Below are positions 16,950 to 25,828 of a stretch of DNA of 64,000 bases, one piece after another. This DNA is from Streptomyces sp. WM6386 (GTDB lineage Bacteria; Actinomycetota; Actinomycetes; Streptomycetales; Streptomycetaceae), in NCBI RefSeq assembly GCF_000972385.1, contig NZ_JXTE01000001.1, positions 236,876-300,875 of the forward strand. The letters are read 5' to 3'. A model generated the notes under the pieces. The model did not search any database. It was given only the letters and a program-made list of their open reading frames with translations, and was not told the origin of the DNA. Both the position numbers and the translations under genes were made by a program. Every line of letters begins with the position of its first letter. Within the stretch, counting starts at the first letter, position 1.

Positions 16950-17685
16950 TCCAGGTGAAGCGCGGCTGCCTGCGCTCCAGGAACGCGGCGACGCCCTCCG
17001 CGGTGTCGCCGTTGCCGCGTGCCTGCTCGGCCCAGTGGGCGTCCCGGTCCACGACCCCGCCCGCGAACTCCTTCGCCGCGGCCTGTGTCAACTGCGAACG
17101 GGACACCAGGATCCGGGTGAACTCCGCGACCCGCTTGTCCAGTTCACCCTCCGGCAGCACCTCGTCGACCAGCCCGGTGCGCAGCGCCCGGTCGGTGCCG
17201 ATCAACTCGCCGGAGAACAGCAGGTACTTGGTGGCGGCCGGACCCACCAGTGCCACCAACCGCCTGGTGGAGGAGGCCGCATACACGATCCCCAGCTTGG
17301 CCGGGGTCACCCCGAACAGCGAGCCCTCCTGCGCGAACCGCAGATCGCAGGCCGCCGCGAGCTGTGAACCGCCGCCCACACAGTGCCCGCGGACCGCCGC
17401 CAGCGTCGGCTTCGGGAAGGCGGCGAGCGCCTCCTCGGCCGCCACCGCGAGCCCCTGTGCCTCTTCCGACGACTCCCGCAGCGTGGAGATGTCGGCCCCG
17501 GCGCAGAACGTCCCGCCCTCCCCGGTGAGCACCAGAGCCCGTACCTCCGGGTCGGCGGCGAGAGTGTCGAGCAGCGGCGGCAGCGCCCGCCACATCGCGG
17601 CCGTCATCGCGTTGCGCTTGGCCGGGTGGTGGATGACGACGGTGGCGACGGAATCGGTCACGCTGTACAGCAGCTGGGGCTCCAT
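16936..17685 (-). CDS. Crotonase (enoyl-CoA hydratase/isomerase) superfamily protein
   Basis: 249 residues with the crotonase fold: oxyanion-hole segments GTFCAGADI and CVGGGSQLAAACD, then FGVTPAKLGIVYAASSTRRLVALVG. Aligned by eye with the classic hydratase, the two catalytic glutamates are missing. The PE of the QPEILLG region reads PA (TPAKLG), and the helix Glu reads Tyr (GPAATKYLLFSG). The fold is sound, so it probably acts on an acyl-CoA by another reaction rather than as a standard hydratase. The gene overlaps its convergent neighbour by 14 bases. Confidence 0.85.
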   Translation of the reverse strand: MEPQLLYSVTDSVATVVIHHPAKRNAMTAAMWRALPPLLDTLAADPEVRALVLTGEGGTFCAGADISTLRESSEEAQGLAVAAEEALAAFPKPTLAAVRGHCVGGGSQLAAACDLRFAQEGSLFGVTPAKLGIVYAASSTRRLVALVGPAATKYLLFSGELIGTDRALRTGLVDEVLPEGELDKRVAEFTRILVSRSQLTQAAAKEFAGGVVDRDAHWAEQARGNGDTAEGVAAFLERRQPRFTWTTSG

Positions 17686-17750
17686 GGCCGGATGCTAACC
17701 GCCTCCTGCGCTCGTACGATCGGGGAGGGGCCCCGTGTGAGGAGGCGCCG

Positions 17751-18374
17751 ATGGCCAAGGACGAGACCGCGAAGCTGAGCCGGGGCTTCGGCTGGCTGGC
17801 CGCGCTCGGCGTGATCCTGGTGCTCGCCGGACTCGTCGGGCTCATCTACACCGGGGTGGCCACGCTCACCTCCATGCTGCTGTTCGGCTGGCTGCTGCTG
17901 ATCGGCGGCGCCGTCGGCCTGCTGCACGCGATCCAGGCGCGCGGCACCAACTTCTTCTGGCTCGGCGTCGTGGTCGCCGCCCTGAACATCGCGGCCGGTG
18001 TGGTCGTCATCCGCAGACCCGAGGCGGCCGCCGAGGCCCTGACCATGTTCGCGGCGCTGCTCTTCCTGACCGGCGGGGTGTTCCGGCTGGCCGGCAGTCT
18101 GGTGGTGCGCGGTACGCAGTTCGGCTGGACGCTGGTGCAGGGTGCCTTCGGACTGCTCCTCGGCATCCTCGTGCTGGCCTCCTGGCCGAGCAGCAGCAAG
18201 TACGTCATCGGCTCCTTCTTCTCGCTGGCGCTGCTCTTCGACGGGCTCGGTCTGATCGCCACGGGGTTCGGCGGGCGGCGTATCGTCGGGATGGTCTCCG
18301 AACGGCTCGCCGCCGAGGACGACGCACGGAGCGAAAAGGACGAGGCGGTCGCCAAACCCGTACAACCCGAATAG
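17751..18374 (+). CDS. HdeD/DUF308-type integral membrane protein
   Basis: 207 residues with about six hydrophobic segments in pairs, as in the HdeD/DUF308 family (WLAALGVILVLAGLVGLIY, LFGWLLLIGGAVGLL, AALLFLTGGVFRLAGSLVVRG). The C-terminal 30 residues are charged and cytoplasmic in style. In enterics HdeD is linked to acid resistance; the role in actinobacteria is not known. GGAGG lies 6-7 bases before the ATG. It is divergent from the crotonase gene. Confidence 0.8.
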   Translation: MAKDETAKLSRGFGWLAALGVILVLAGLVGLIYTGVATLTSMLLFGWLLLIGGAVGLLHAIQARGTNFFWLGVVVAALNIAAGVVVIRRPEAAAEALTMFAALLFLTGGVFRLAGSLVVRGTQFGWTLVQGAFGLLLGILVLASWPSSSKYVIGSFFSLALLFDGLGLIATGFGGRRIVGMVSERLAAEDDARSEKDEAVAKPVQPE

Positions 18375-18459
18375 TTCGCGAACACGGCAAAAGTGGGACA
18401 GGGGCAGTCTCATAGTCGACCGTGTCGTGCGAGGGTGATCACAAACGCTCGATATCTGC

Positions 18460-18476
18460 TGACTTCTGTTCAGTCA
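18460..18476. promoter_or_regulatory. Candidate inverted repeat upstream of ATPase gene
   Basis: TGACT-N7-AGTCA about 70 bases upstream of the anti-sigma-like gene, inside an AT-richer patch that probably contains its promoter. No confident -35/-10 pair is seen. Confidence 0.3.
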
Positions 18477-18548
18477 TCCGGCGCGGAGCGACTCGCTGCC
18501 AACACTCGACGTGTGGTGACAATCGAGCGCGAGGGTGGCGACCGGACG

Positions 18549-19058
18549 ATGGAGAACCATGGGCGCGGGTCCGCCCCACGCCCAGCAGCCGGTGAGGTCG
18601 AGGAGCCGGCCCCCGGGCTGCCCGGGCCGCTGCCGTACGAGGGCGTCTGGCGGTTCACCGCTCCCGCCGTCGATGCCTCGGTCCCGCAGGCGCGGCACGC
18701 CGTGCGGGATCTGCTGCTGCGCCAGGGCGTACCGGTCTCGGACGACCTGGTGCACGGACTCCTGTTGATCGTCTCCGAACTGGTCACCAACGCGGTGCGG
18801 CACGCGGCCCTGCTGTCGCCGATGCTCGCCGTGGAGGTCGCCGTCGGCGCCGAGTGGGTGCGGGTGTCGGTGGAGGACAACCACCCCTACCGCCCGACCG
18901 CCCTGGAGGCCGACCACGGCCAGACCGGCGGCCGCGGGCTGCTGCTGGTGCGCGAGGTCACCCGCGAGGCGGGCGGCGTCTGCGATGTCGAGCACACGGC
19001 GAACGGCGGCAAGGTGATCTGGGCCGCCCTGCCGCTCGTACCCGTGCGGGTGTCCTAG
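18549..19058 (+). CDS. RsbW-like ATP-binding protein (anti-sigma factor type)
   Basis: 169 residues with a single GHKL ATPase domain: N-box VSELVTNAVRHA, G1-like VSVEDNHP and G2-like GGRGLLLVREV. There is no phosphoacceptor or sensor domain, which is the layout of the large Streptomyces set of RsbW/SpoIIAB-like kinases controlling sigma factors or anti-anti-sigma proteins. The N-terminal 40 residues are Pro/Gly-rich and variable. The ATG at 18549 is preferred; GTG codons at 18513 and 18516 would add 12 residues but have no ribosome site. No sigma or antagonist gene is adjacent. It converges on idi with 10 bases between. Confidence 0.82.
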   Translation: MENHGRGSAPRPAAGEVEEPAPGLPGPLPYEGVWRFTAPAVDASVPQARHAVRDLLLRQGVPVSDDLVHGLLLIVSELVTNAVRHAALLSPMLAVEVAVGAEWVRVSVEDNHPYRPTALEADHGQTGGRGLLLVREVTREAGGVCDVEHTANGGKVIWAALPLVPVRVS

Positions 19059-19068
19059 GAAGCGGGCG

Positions 19069-19662
19069 TCACCAGCCGGCGGACGGGCCGGTCAGCTCCC
19101 TGACCGCGGGCCGGGCAGCGTCCAGCACCGTCATGAACCAGGACGAGAAGGTGTCCTTGGCGTGCCGCTCCGCCAGCTCGGCGGGGGTCACGAAGACCGT
19201 CTCGCCGATCTCCTCCGGATCCGGACGCAGGGGGGACTGCAGCAGGCCGACGAAGAGGTGGTTGTACTCCTGCTCCACCAGGCCCGAGTCCGGGTCCGGG
19301 TGGTTGTAGCGGACCGTGCCCGCCTCGGCGAGCAGCGACGGGGAGGCGCCCAGCTCCTCGTACGTGCGCCGGGCGGCCGCCGCGAAGGGCGCCTCGCCCG
19401 GATAGGGGTGGCCGCAGCAGGTGTTGGACCACACACCGGGGGAGTGGTACTTGCCCAGCGCGCGCTGCTGGAGCAGCAGCCGGCCCCGCTCGTCGAACAG
19501 GAACACGGAGAAGGCGCGGTGCAGCTGCCCCGGCGCCTGATGGGCGGCGAGCTTCTCCGCGGTGCCGATCGTGACGCCGTCCTCGTCGACGAGTTCCAGC
19601 AGAATCGCGTCAGCTGTGCCGTTCGACGGACTGTGCGTCGCGGTGGCAGGTGTGATCGGCAT
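19069..19662 (-). CDS. idi: Isopentenyl-diphosphate delta-isomerase, type I
   Basis: 197 residues, Nudix fold. The family cysteine motif is SNTCCGHPYPGE and the glutamate motif is LVEQEYNHLF; the N-terminal AFSVFLFDERGRLLLQQRA strand is also typical. It interconverts IPP and DMAPP. AAGGA lies about 6 bases upstream of ATG 19662, making this start better than ATGs 6 or more bases upstream. It lies 10 kb from the hopanoid locus, which carries other isoprenoid precursor genes (ispG, dxs), and may support it (inference). Confidence 0.92.
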   Translation of the reverse strand: MPITPATATHSPSNGTADAILLELVDEDGVTIGTAEKLAAHQAPGQLHRAFSVFLFDERGRLLLQQRALGKYHSPGVWSNTCCGHPYPGEAPFAAAARRTYEELGASPSLLAEAGTVRYNHPDPDSGLVEQEYNHLFVGLLQSPLRPDPEEIGETVFVTPAELAERHAKDTFSSWFMTVLDAARPAVRELTGPSAGW

Positions 19663-19860
19663 GCCCATCCTTCGCATCGGTTTTTCGCGCACCAAGTGTG
19701 CCGCACACATACGGCACTACCGGCAGTTGATCGTGCCCGGCGCGGCGGACGGGGAACCGTCCGGGGTGGCGCTGTGGGGTGGAGGACGCAGCCGACCACC
19801 GGATCGCTGCATTCCGCCTGAAACGTACTTTCGGGACGTTCGAGCATGCGTGCGGGACTC

Positions 19861-20802
19861 TCAGTGGCAGAGCTTCGCCTCGTGCTCCGCGTGCCCGACC
19901 GGCTCCAGCTGGAAGGTGCAGTGCTCCACGTCGAAGTGGTCTCCCAGGCAGCCCTGGAGTTCGTGGAGCATCTTCTCGTGACCGATCGCGTTCAGCACGT
20001 CCGAGCGCACCACCACGTGCGCGGACAGCACCGGCATTCCGGAGGTGATCGTCCAGGCGTGCAGGTCGTGGACGTCCTCGACGCCGTCGAGGGCCAGCAC
20101 GTGGGCCCGTACGTCGTCCATGTCGACGTTCTTCGGGGCCGCCTCCAGCAGCACGTCGAGGGTCTCCCGCAGCAGCTTCCAGGTGCGCGGCACGATCATC
20201 AGTCCGATGACCAGGGAGGCGATCGGGTCCGCGGCCTGCCAGCCCGTGGTGAGGATCACCACCGCGGAGATGATCACCGCGAGCGAACCGAGCGCGTCCG
20301 CCGCGACCTCCAAGAAGGCGCCCCGCACGTTCAGGCTCTCCGCCTGTCCGCGCACCAGCAGCGACAGCGAGATCATGTTCGCGACCAGGCCGATCGCGCC
20401 GAACACGATGGTCAGCCCGCCCTCGGTGCCGGCGGGCGTGATGAACCGCTGGATCGCCTCGTACAGGACGTACCCGCCGACGCCGAGCAGCAGCAGACAG
20501 TTGGCGAGCGCGGCGAGGATCTCCGCGCGGGCGTAACCGAAGGTGCGCTTCCCGCTCGGCGGGAGGCTCGAGAAGTGGATCGCCATCAGGGCCATCCCGA
20601 GGCCCAGCGCGTCCGTCGCCATGTGCGCCGCGTCCGCGACCAGGGCGAGCGAGTCCGCCATGACGCCGCCGACGATCTCGACGACCATGACGGTGAGGGT
20701 GATCGACAGCGCGACCCGCAGCCTGCCGCGGTATGCCGCGGTCGCCGTACCGCCGGTCGGCGCATGCGAGTGCGCGTGCCCGTGATCGTGCCCAGCCCCC
20801 AT
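19861..20802 (-). CDS. Cation diffusion facilitator (CzcD/ZitB-type metal efflux)
   Basis: 313 residues. A His-rich N-terminus (GHDHGHAHSHA) precedes six membrane segments. The zinc-site residues of the family appear as ALVADAAHMATDALG and, in segment V, FLEVAADALGS, followed by a cytoplasmic ferredoxin-like C-terminal domain (DDVRAHVLALDGVEDVHDLHAW). Members export Zn, Co or Cd by proton antiport. The upstream region has a G-rich TACGGGTGGGGGGTAT stretch that could be a metal-regulator site, though this is speculative. Confidence 0.88.
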   Translation of the reverse strand: MGAGHDHGHAHSHAPTGGTATAAYRGRLRVALSITLTVMVVEIVGGVMADSLALVADAAHMATDALGLGMALMAIHFSSLPPSGKRTFGYARAEILAALANCLLLLGVGGYVLYEAIQRFITPAGTEGGLTIVFGAIGLVANMISLSLLVRGQAESLNVRGAFLEVAADALGSLAVIISAVVILTTGWQAADPIASLVIGLMIVPRTWKLLRETLDVLLEAAPKNVDMDDVRAHVLALDGVEDVHDLHAWTITSGMPVLSAHVVVRSDVLNAIGHEKMLHELQGCLGDHFDVEHCTFQLEPVGHAEHEAKLCH

Positions 20803-20909
20803 GGAAGCCGCCTCCTACGTGTCGACCCGGAACAGCCCGCCCGGGATCACAGTGAACTACGGGTGGGGGGTATGGGGCAACGCGGCACTGAACACCGTTG
20901 TCATGTGCC

Positions 20910-20938
20910 CTGACCTGCGGAAACGATCCGCAGGTCAG
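20910..20938 (-). terminator. Terminator downstream of galE
   Basis: Perfect 12-bp stem CTGACCTGCGGA / TCCGCAGGTCAG with a 5-base loop, 13 bases beyond the galE stop codon. Confidence 0.8.
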
Positions 20939-20950
20939 AACACTCCCGAA

Positions 20951-21916
20951 TCACTTGGCGTGGTGCAGCTGCCAGCCCCGCCACGCCGACTCGATCATCT
21001 CGTGCACCCCGCGGCGGGCCGTCCAGCCGAGCTCCGCGGCGGCCCGGGCGGCCGAGGCCACCGAGACCGGGGCGTCGCCGGGGCGCCGGGGCTCCACGAC
21101 GGCGGGCCGCCGGTCGCCGGTGACCTCGCCGATGACGGTGACCATCTCGCGCACGGAGACGCCCTCGCCACGGCCGATGTTGACGGTCAGGTCCCCGCTG
21201 CGGTCCCCGAGCCCCTGTGCGGCCGCCAGATGCGCCCCCGCCAGGTCCGCGACATGGATGTAGTCACGGATACAGGTGCCGTCCGGCGTCGGATAGTCGT
21301 CGCCGAAGATCCGCGGGGCCTCGTCACGGGTGAGCCGGTCGAAGACCATCGGCACGATGTTGAAGACGCCGGTGTCCGCCAACTCCGGCGTGGCCGCGCC
21401 CGCCACGTTGAAGTAGCGCAGGCACACGGTCGATATGCCGTGCGCCCGCCCGGCCGCCCGCACCAGCCACTCACCGGTGAGCTTCGTCTCGCCGTACGGG
21501 TTCACCGGGGCGCACGGGGTGTCCTCCGTGATCAGCTCCGCGTCCGGGTTGCCGTAGACGGCGGCGGACGAGGAGAAGAGGAAGCGCTCGATCCCGGCCT
21601 CGGCGACGGCTTCGAGGAGCGTCGCCAGTCCGCCGACGTTCTCCTGGTAGTAGTGCATCGGCTGGGCCACGGACTCGGCGACCTGCTTGCGCGCGGCCAG
21701 GTGCACCACCCCTGTCACCTCGTGCTCGGCGAGCACCCGCTTCAGCAGAGCGGCGTCCAGCGACGAACCCCGTACCAGCGTCACGTCCGCCGGCAGTCGC
21801 GCAGGGAACCCGGCCGACAGATCGTCCAGCGCGAGGACGCGCTCCCCGGCGTCCGTCATGGCCCGTGCCACGTGGGCCCCTATGTATCCCGCTCCACCTG
21901 TGATCAGCCATGTCAT
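20951..21916 (-). CDS. galE: UDP-glucose 4-epimerase
   Basis: 321 residues, an extended short-chain dehydrogenase. NAD-binding GGAGYIG is at the N-terminus; the catalytic Ser/Thr region is FSSSAAVYG and the Tyr-Lys pair is in YGETK; RYFNVAGA is also typical. It interconverts UDP-glucose and UDP-galactose. The ATG at 21916 gives the classic MTWLITGGAGYIG start. It is divergent from the polymer-synthesis operon at 22201, so UDP-galactose could feed the glycosyltransferase there (inference). Confidence 0.9.
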   Translation of the reverse strand: MTWLITGGAGYIGAHVARAMTDAGERVLALDDLSAGFPARLPADVTLVRGSSLDAALLKRVLAEHEVTGVVHLAARKQVAESVAQPMHYYQENVGGLATLLEAVAEAGIERFLFSSSAAVYGNPDAELITEDTPCAPVNPYGETKLTGEWLVRAAGRAHGISTVCLRYFNVAGAATPELADTGVFNIVPMVFDRLTRDEAPRIFGDDYPTPDGTCIRDYIHVADLAGAHLAAAQGLGDRSGDLTVNIGRGEGVSVREMVTVIGEVTGDRRPAVVEPRRPGDAPVSVASAARAAAELGWTARRGVHEMIESAWRGWQLHHAK

Positions 21917-22200
21917 GGTCGCCCACCCTATGCCGAGGCGATGGTGGGACCCGCAATGTCCCAGATGCCCGGTCCGGTGGCCCGCGGTTTGTGGGCGAGG
22001 CCCGTGATCACCCATGATGATCGCGGCAAAGGCCGGGGGAGACGGCGTTGATCGGCCCATGAACGGGCGGTGAACGCGGGCTTCCCGGCATCCGATAGCC
22101 TCTGCCGACATGCCGCCCGGGCGCGCCGAGCCACGCCGAGGGGCGCCCCCACCATGCAGATGACCGGCGCCCCGCGTCGGCACCCAGGGAGTGAGTTCGG

Positions 22201-24030
22201 TTGTCGACCGCCATCCTCACCGGTCAGCCGGTCCCCGGATCGTCGATCGAGGGCGATCTGCGGTCGCTCGGCTTCGACGTCCGGGTCGCCTCGGACGCCG
22301 CCGACGCCGAGACGCTCCTCGCCCAGGTACCGGGCGACCAGCGGGTCGCCGTGGTCGACGCCCGCTTCGTGGGCCACCCGCACGCCCTGCGCCTCGGCCT
22401 CACCGACCCCCGCTTCCCGCTCGCCGCGATCTCCGGCGCCGTCACCGCCCAGCCGGCCGGGCGGCAGACCCTGACCCGGGCGATGGCCCGGGAGAGCAGC
22501 GCCGGCGGCGGTACGGCGGGTGGGGGTGCCCCCGCGCGAACGAAGTTGAGCGTGGGGGATCTCGACAGCCTCGCCGACCGCATCGTCACCGCGCTGGACA
22601 CCGAGAACGCCGGTGTCCACCACCCCGAGCTCGGCAGCCTGGTCGCCGCCGTGCCCGCCGACCCGCAGGCCCGCAATGAGGCACGGCAGGCCGTCGCGGA
22701 CGTCGACGACGAAGCCGTACGCCTGAAGTCGGCCGTGAAGTCCCGCGACGGCTTCTTCACCACCCACTTCATCAGCCCCTACTCCCGCTACATCGCCCGC
22801 TGGTGCGCCCGCCGGGGCCTGACCCCGAACCAGGTCACCACCGCCTCCCTGCTCACCGCCCTGATCGCGGCGGGCAGCGCGGCCACCGGCACCCGGGCCG
22901 GCTTCATCGCCGCAGGCGTCCTGCTGATCGCGTCCTTCGTCCTGGACTGCGTCGACGGCCAGATCGCCCGCTACTCCCTGCAGTACTCCACGCTCGGCGC
23001 CTGGCTCGACGCCACCTTCGACCGGGCCAAGGAGTACGCCTACTACGCCGGCCTCGCCCTCGGAGCCGCACGCGGCGGCGACGACGTCTGGGCGCTGGCG
23101 CTCGGCGCGATGATCCTGCAGACCTGCCGGCACGTCGTCGACTTCTCCTTCAACGAGGCGAACCACGACGCCACGGCCAACACCAGCCCCACCGCCGCGC
23201 TCTCCGACAAGCTCGACAGCGTCGGCTGGACGGTGTGGATCCGCCGGATGATCGTGCTGCCGATCGGCGAGCGCTGGGCGATGATCGCGATCCTGACGGC
23301 GGCCACGACTCCTCGGATCACCTTCTACGCACTGCTCATCGGCTGCGCCTTCGCGGCCACGTACACCACGGCGGGCCGGGTGCTGCGATCGCTGACCCGC
23401 AAGGCCCAGCGCACGGACCGCGCGGCACAGGCCCTGGCGGACCTCGCGGACAGCGGGCCTCTGGCCGAAGTGATCGCGCGCTTCCTGCCCGGCCCGGTCC
23501 GCAGGACCGCCCCGCTCAGCGCCGCCGCCGGCGCGGTCGCCGTGGTCCTGGCGGCCTGGGTCTGGGGCCCCGCCTGGCAGGTGGTCCTCCTCGCCGGGCT
23601 GTACGTCCTGCTGTCGGCCGAAGCCGTCTCGCACCCCCTCAAGGGCGCCCTCGACTGGTTGATCCCCCCGTTCTTCCGGGCAGCCGAGTACTGCACCGTC
23701 CTGGTCCTGGCAGCCGAAGCGGACGTGAACGGAGCCCTTCCTGCGGCTTTCGGGCTGGTGGCGGCTGTCGCCTACCATCACTACGACACGGTGTACCGCA
23801 TCCGCGGCAACGCCGGCGCGTCCCCGACCTGGCTGGTGCGCGCCATCGGGGGGCACGACGGGCGGACGCTGCTCGTCACCGTCCTGGCCGCCGCGCTCAC
23901 CGCCTCGCAGTTCACGGTCGCGCTCACGGCTCTCGCCGTGGCCGTCGCCCTGCTGGTGCTCGTCGAGAGCATCCGCTTCTGGGTGTCCTCCGGGGCGCCC
24001 GCCGTACACGATGAAGGAGAACCCGCATGA
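22201..24030 (+). CDS. CDP-alcohol phosphotransferase with DUF5941-type C-terminus
   Basis: 609 residues, starting TTG at 22201 with AGGGAG about 10 bases upstream. Residues 1-95 form an alpha/beta domain (STAILTGQPVP, VAVVDARFVG) that may be regulatory. A Gly/Ala linker (about 97-118) contains a repeat-derived insertion. Residues about 180-400 form a membrane CDP-alcohol phosphotransferase domain with the complete motif D249xxDG..AR..G266xxxD270xxxD274. The remaining 200 residues add more membrane helices. It is the first of four overlapping genes, followed by ATGA coupling to the nucleotidyltransferase, and probably joins a nucleotide-activated alcohol phosphate to a lipid or polyol acceptor. 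Confidence 0.82.
   Translation: MSTAILTGQPVPGSSIEGDLRSLGFDVRVASDAADAETLLAQVPGDQRVAVVDARFVGHPHALRLGLTDPRFPLAAISGAVTAQPAGRQTLTRAMARESSAGGGTAGGGAPARTKLSVGDLDSLADRIVTALDTENAGVHHPELGSLVAAVPADPQARNEARQAVADVDDEAVRLKSAVKSRDGFFTTHFISPYSRYIARWCARRGLTPNQVTTASLLTALIAAGSAATGTRAGFIAAGVLLIASFVLDCVDGQIARYSLQYSTLGAWLDATFDRAKEYAYYAGLALGAARGGDDVWALALGAMILQTCRHVVDFSFNEANHDATANTSPTAALSDKLDSVGWTVWIRRMIVLPIGERWAMIAILTAATTPRITFYALLIGCAFAATYTTAGRVLRSLTRKAQRTDRAAQALADLADSGPLAEVIARFLPGPVRRTAPLSAAAGAVAVVLAAWVWGPAWQVVLLAGLYVLLSAEAVSHPLKGALDWLIPPFFRAAEYCTVLVLAAEADVNGALPAAFGLVAAVAYHHYDTVYRIRGNAGASPTWLVRAIGGHDGRTLLVTVLAAALTASQFTVALTALAVAVALLVLVESIRFWVSSGAPAVHDEGEPA
22521..22560 (+). repeat. Palindromic repeat element inserted in frame
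   Basis: TGGGGGTGCCCCCGCGCGAA then CGAAGTTGAGCGTGGGGGAT: a G5/C5 hairpin element of a type that I recall as frequent in Streptomyces spacers. It lies inside the coding region of the DUF5941-type protein and is translated as the linker GGGAPARTKLSVGD. Confidence 0.55.
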
Positions 24031-24779
24031 TCGGCCTCGTGCTGGCGGCCGGCGCCGGACGGCGTCTGCGCCCCTACACCGACAGCCTTCCCAAGGCTCT
24101 GGTGCCGGTGGGCCCCGCGGGCATAGAGGGCGAACCAACGGTTCTCGACCTCACTCTCGGCAACTTCGCCGAGATCGGGCTGACCGAGGTCGCGATCATC
24201 GTCGGCTACCGCAAGGAAGCCGTGTACGAGCGCAAGGCGGCGCTGGAGGCGAAGTACGGCCTCAAGCTCACCCTCATCGACAACGACAAGGCCGAGGAGT
24301 GGAACAACGCCTACTCCCTGTGGTGCGGCCGTGACGCCCTCAAGGACGGCGTGATTCTCGCCAACGGTGACACCGTCCACCCGGTCTCCGTCGAGAAGAC
24401 CCTGCTCGCCGCCCGCGGCGAGGGCAAGCGGATCATCCTCGCCCTGGACGCCGTGAAGTCCCTCGCGGACGAGGAGATGAAGGTCGTCGTGGACCCCGAC
24501 AAGGGCGTCCAGAAGATCACCAAGCTGATGGACCCGGCCGAGGCCACCGGTGAGTACATCGGTGTCACCCTGATCGAGGGCGCCGCCGCCGCCGAACTGG
24601 CCGACGCGCTGAAGACGGTCTGGGAGACGGACCCGCAGCAGTTCTACGAGCACGGCTACCAGGAGCTCGTGAACCGCGGTTTCAAGATCGACGTGGCGCC
24701 GATCGGCGACGTCAAGTGGGTCGAGATCGACAATCACGACGATCTCGCCCGCGGACGGGAGATCGCGTGCCTCTACTGA
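24027..24779 (+). CDS. Nucleotidyltransferase (sugar/polyol-phosphate type)
   Basis: 250 residues. Starts with the NTP-transferase signature LAAGAGRRLRPYTDSLPKALVPV, then NGDTVHP (metal-binding Asp) and a C-terminal VEIDNHDDLARG, as in cytidylyl- and other NTP:phosphate transferases such as LicC or inositol-phosphate cytidylyltransferases. Base choice (CTP or other) is not certain. Context with two CDP-alcohol phosphotransferases and a polyol-phosphate dehydrogenase makes a CTP-dependent polyol-phosphate activation likely. The ATG overlaps the upstream stop (ATGA), with GGAGAA upstream. Confidence 0.82.
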   Translation: MIGLVLAAGAGRRLRPYTDSLPKALVPVGPAGIEGEPTVLDLTLGNFAEIGLTEVAIIVGYRKEAVYERKAALEAKYGLKLTLIDNDKAEEWNNAYSLWCGRDALKDGVILANGDTVHPVSVEKTLLAARGEGKRIILALDAVKSLADEEMKVVVDPDKGVQKITKLMDPAEATGEYIGVTLIEGAAAAELADALKTVWETDPQQFYEHGYQELVNRGFKIDVAPIGDVKWVEIDNHDDLARGREIACLY

Positions 24780-25828
24780 CCCGGCTCATCCCCGCTCCGG
24801 TCGTCGTCGACATCCGCCCGGGTGCCCTCGACGACCTGGTGGGCGTCCTCGCCGACGAGCGCATCTCGCACTCCGGCAGGCTCGCCGTCGCCGTCAGCGG
24901 CGGCTCCGGCGCCCGGCTGCGGCAGCGGCTGGAACCCTCGCTCCCCGGCGCCACCTGGTACGAGGTCGGCGGCGGCACCCTCGACGACGCCGTACAGCTG
25001 GCCAGTGACATAAAGGCCGGCCACTACGACGCCGTCGTGGGCCTCGGCGGCGGCAAGATCATCGACTGCGCCAAGTTCGCCGCGGCGCGCGTCGGCCTGC
25101 CGCTGGTCGCCGTACCGACGAACCTCGCGCACGACGGCCTGTGCTCCCCGGTCGCGACCCTCGACAACGACGCGGGCCGCGGCTCGTACGGTGTGCCGAA
25201 CCCGATCGCGGTCGTCATCGACCTCGACGTCATCCACGAGGCCCCGGCCCGCTTCGTGCGCGCCGGCATCGGCGACGCCGTCTCCAACGTCTCCGCGATC
25301 GCGGACTGGGAGCTGGCCAACCGCGTCAAGGGCGAGAAGATCGACGGCCTGGCCGCCGCGATCGCCCGCCAGGCCGGAGAGGCGGTTCTGCGGCACCCCG
25401 GCGGCATAGGGGACACGGACTTCCTGCAGGTGCTCGCCGAGGCGCTCGTGCTCAGCGGTATCGCCATGTCGGTCTCCGGTGACTCCCGCCCCTCCTCGGG
25501 CGCCTGCCACGAGATCAACCACGCCTTCGACCTGCTGTTCCCCAAGCGCGCCGCCGCCCACGGCGAACAGTGCGGACTGGGCGCCACCTTCGCGATGTTC
25601 CTGCGAGGTGCCCACGAGGAGTCGGCGCACATGGCCTCCGTGCTGCGCCGGCACGGACTGCCGGTGCTGCCGGAGGAGATCGGCTTCACCGTGGACGAGT
25701 TCGTCCGCGCCGTGGAGTTCGCTCCGGAGACCCGGCCCGGCCGGTACACGATCCTCGAACACCTCGACCTCAAGCCCGACCAGATCAAGGATCTCTACGT
25801 CGACTATGTCAAGACCATCGGTAGCTGA
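24767..25828 (+). CDS. AraM/EgsA-like sn-glycerol-1-phosphate dehydrogenase
   Basis: 353 residues, iron/zinc-alcohol-dehydrogenase fold. NAD(P)-binding GLGGGKIID is at about 92-100, followed by TNLAHDGLCSP, the counterpart of the SHDG.ASP motif of glycerol-1-phosphate dehydrogenases. Likely metal ligands are D170 (GIGDAVSN), H248 (ACHEINH) and H265 (AAHGEQCG). SGDSRPSSGACH matches the AraM pattern. Known relatives reduce DHAP to glycerol-1-phosphate. The GTG at 24767 has GGGAG just upstream and overlaps the previous gene by 13 bases. No PcrB-type prenyltransferase is next to it, so the product probably goes to the CDP-alcohol route (inference). Confidence 0.82.
   Translation: MPLLTRLIPAPVVVDIRPGALDDLVGVLADERISHSGRLAVAVSGGSGARLRQRLEPSLPGATWYEVGGGTLDDAVQLASDIKAGHYDAVVGLGGGKIIDCAKFAAARVGLPLVAVPTNLAHDGLCSPVATLDNDAGRGSYGVPNPIAVVIDLDVIHEAPARFVRAGIGDAVSNVSAIADWELANRVKGEKIDGLAAAIARQAGEAVLRHPGGIGDTDFLQVLAEALVLSGIAMSVSGDSRPSSGACHEINHAFDLLFPKRAAAHGEQCGLGATFAMFLRGAHEESAHMASVLRRHGLPVLPEEIGFTVDEFVRAVEFAPETRPGRYTILEHLDLKPDQIKDLYVDYVKTIGS

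Noticed and set aside
20863..20880. CsoR-type copper operator upstream of the cation efflux gene
   Set aside because: The G-rich stretch lacks the two-sided C/G symmetry expected of such sites, so it is not listed as an operator.
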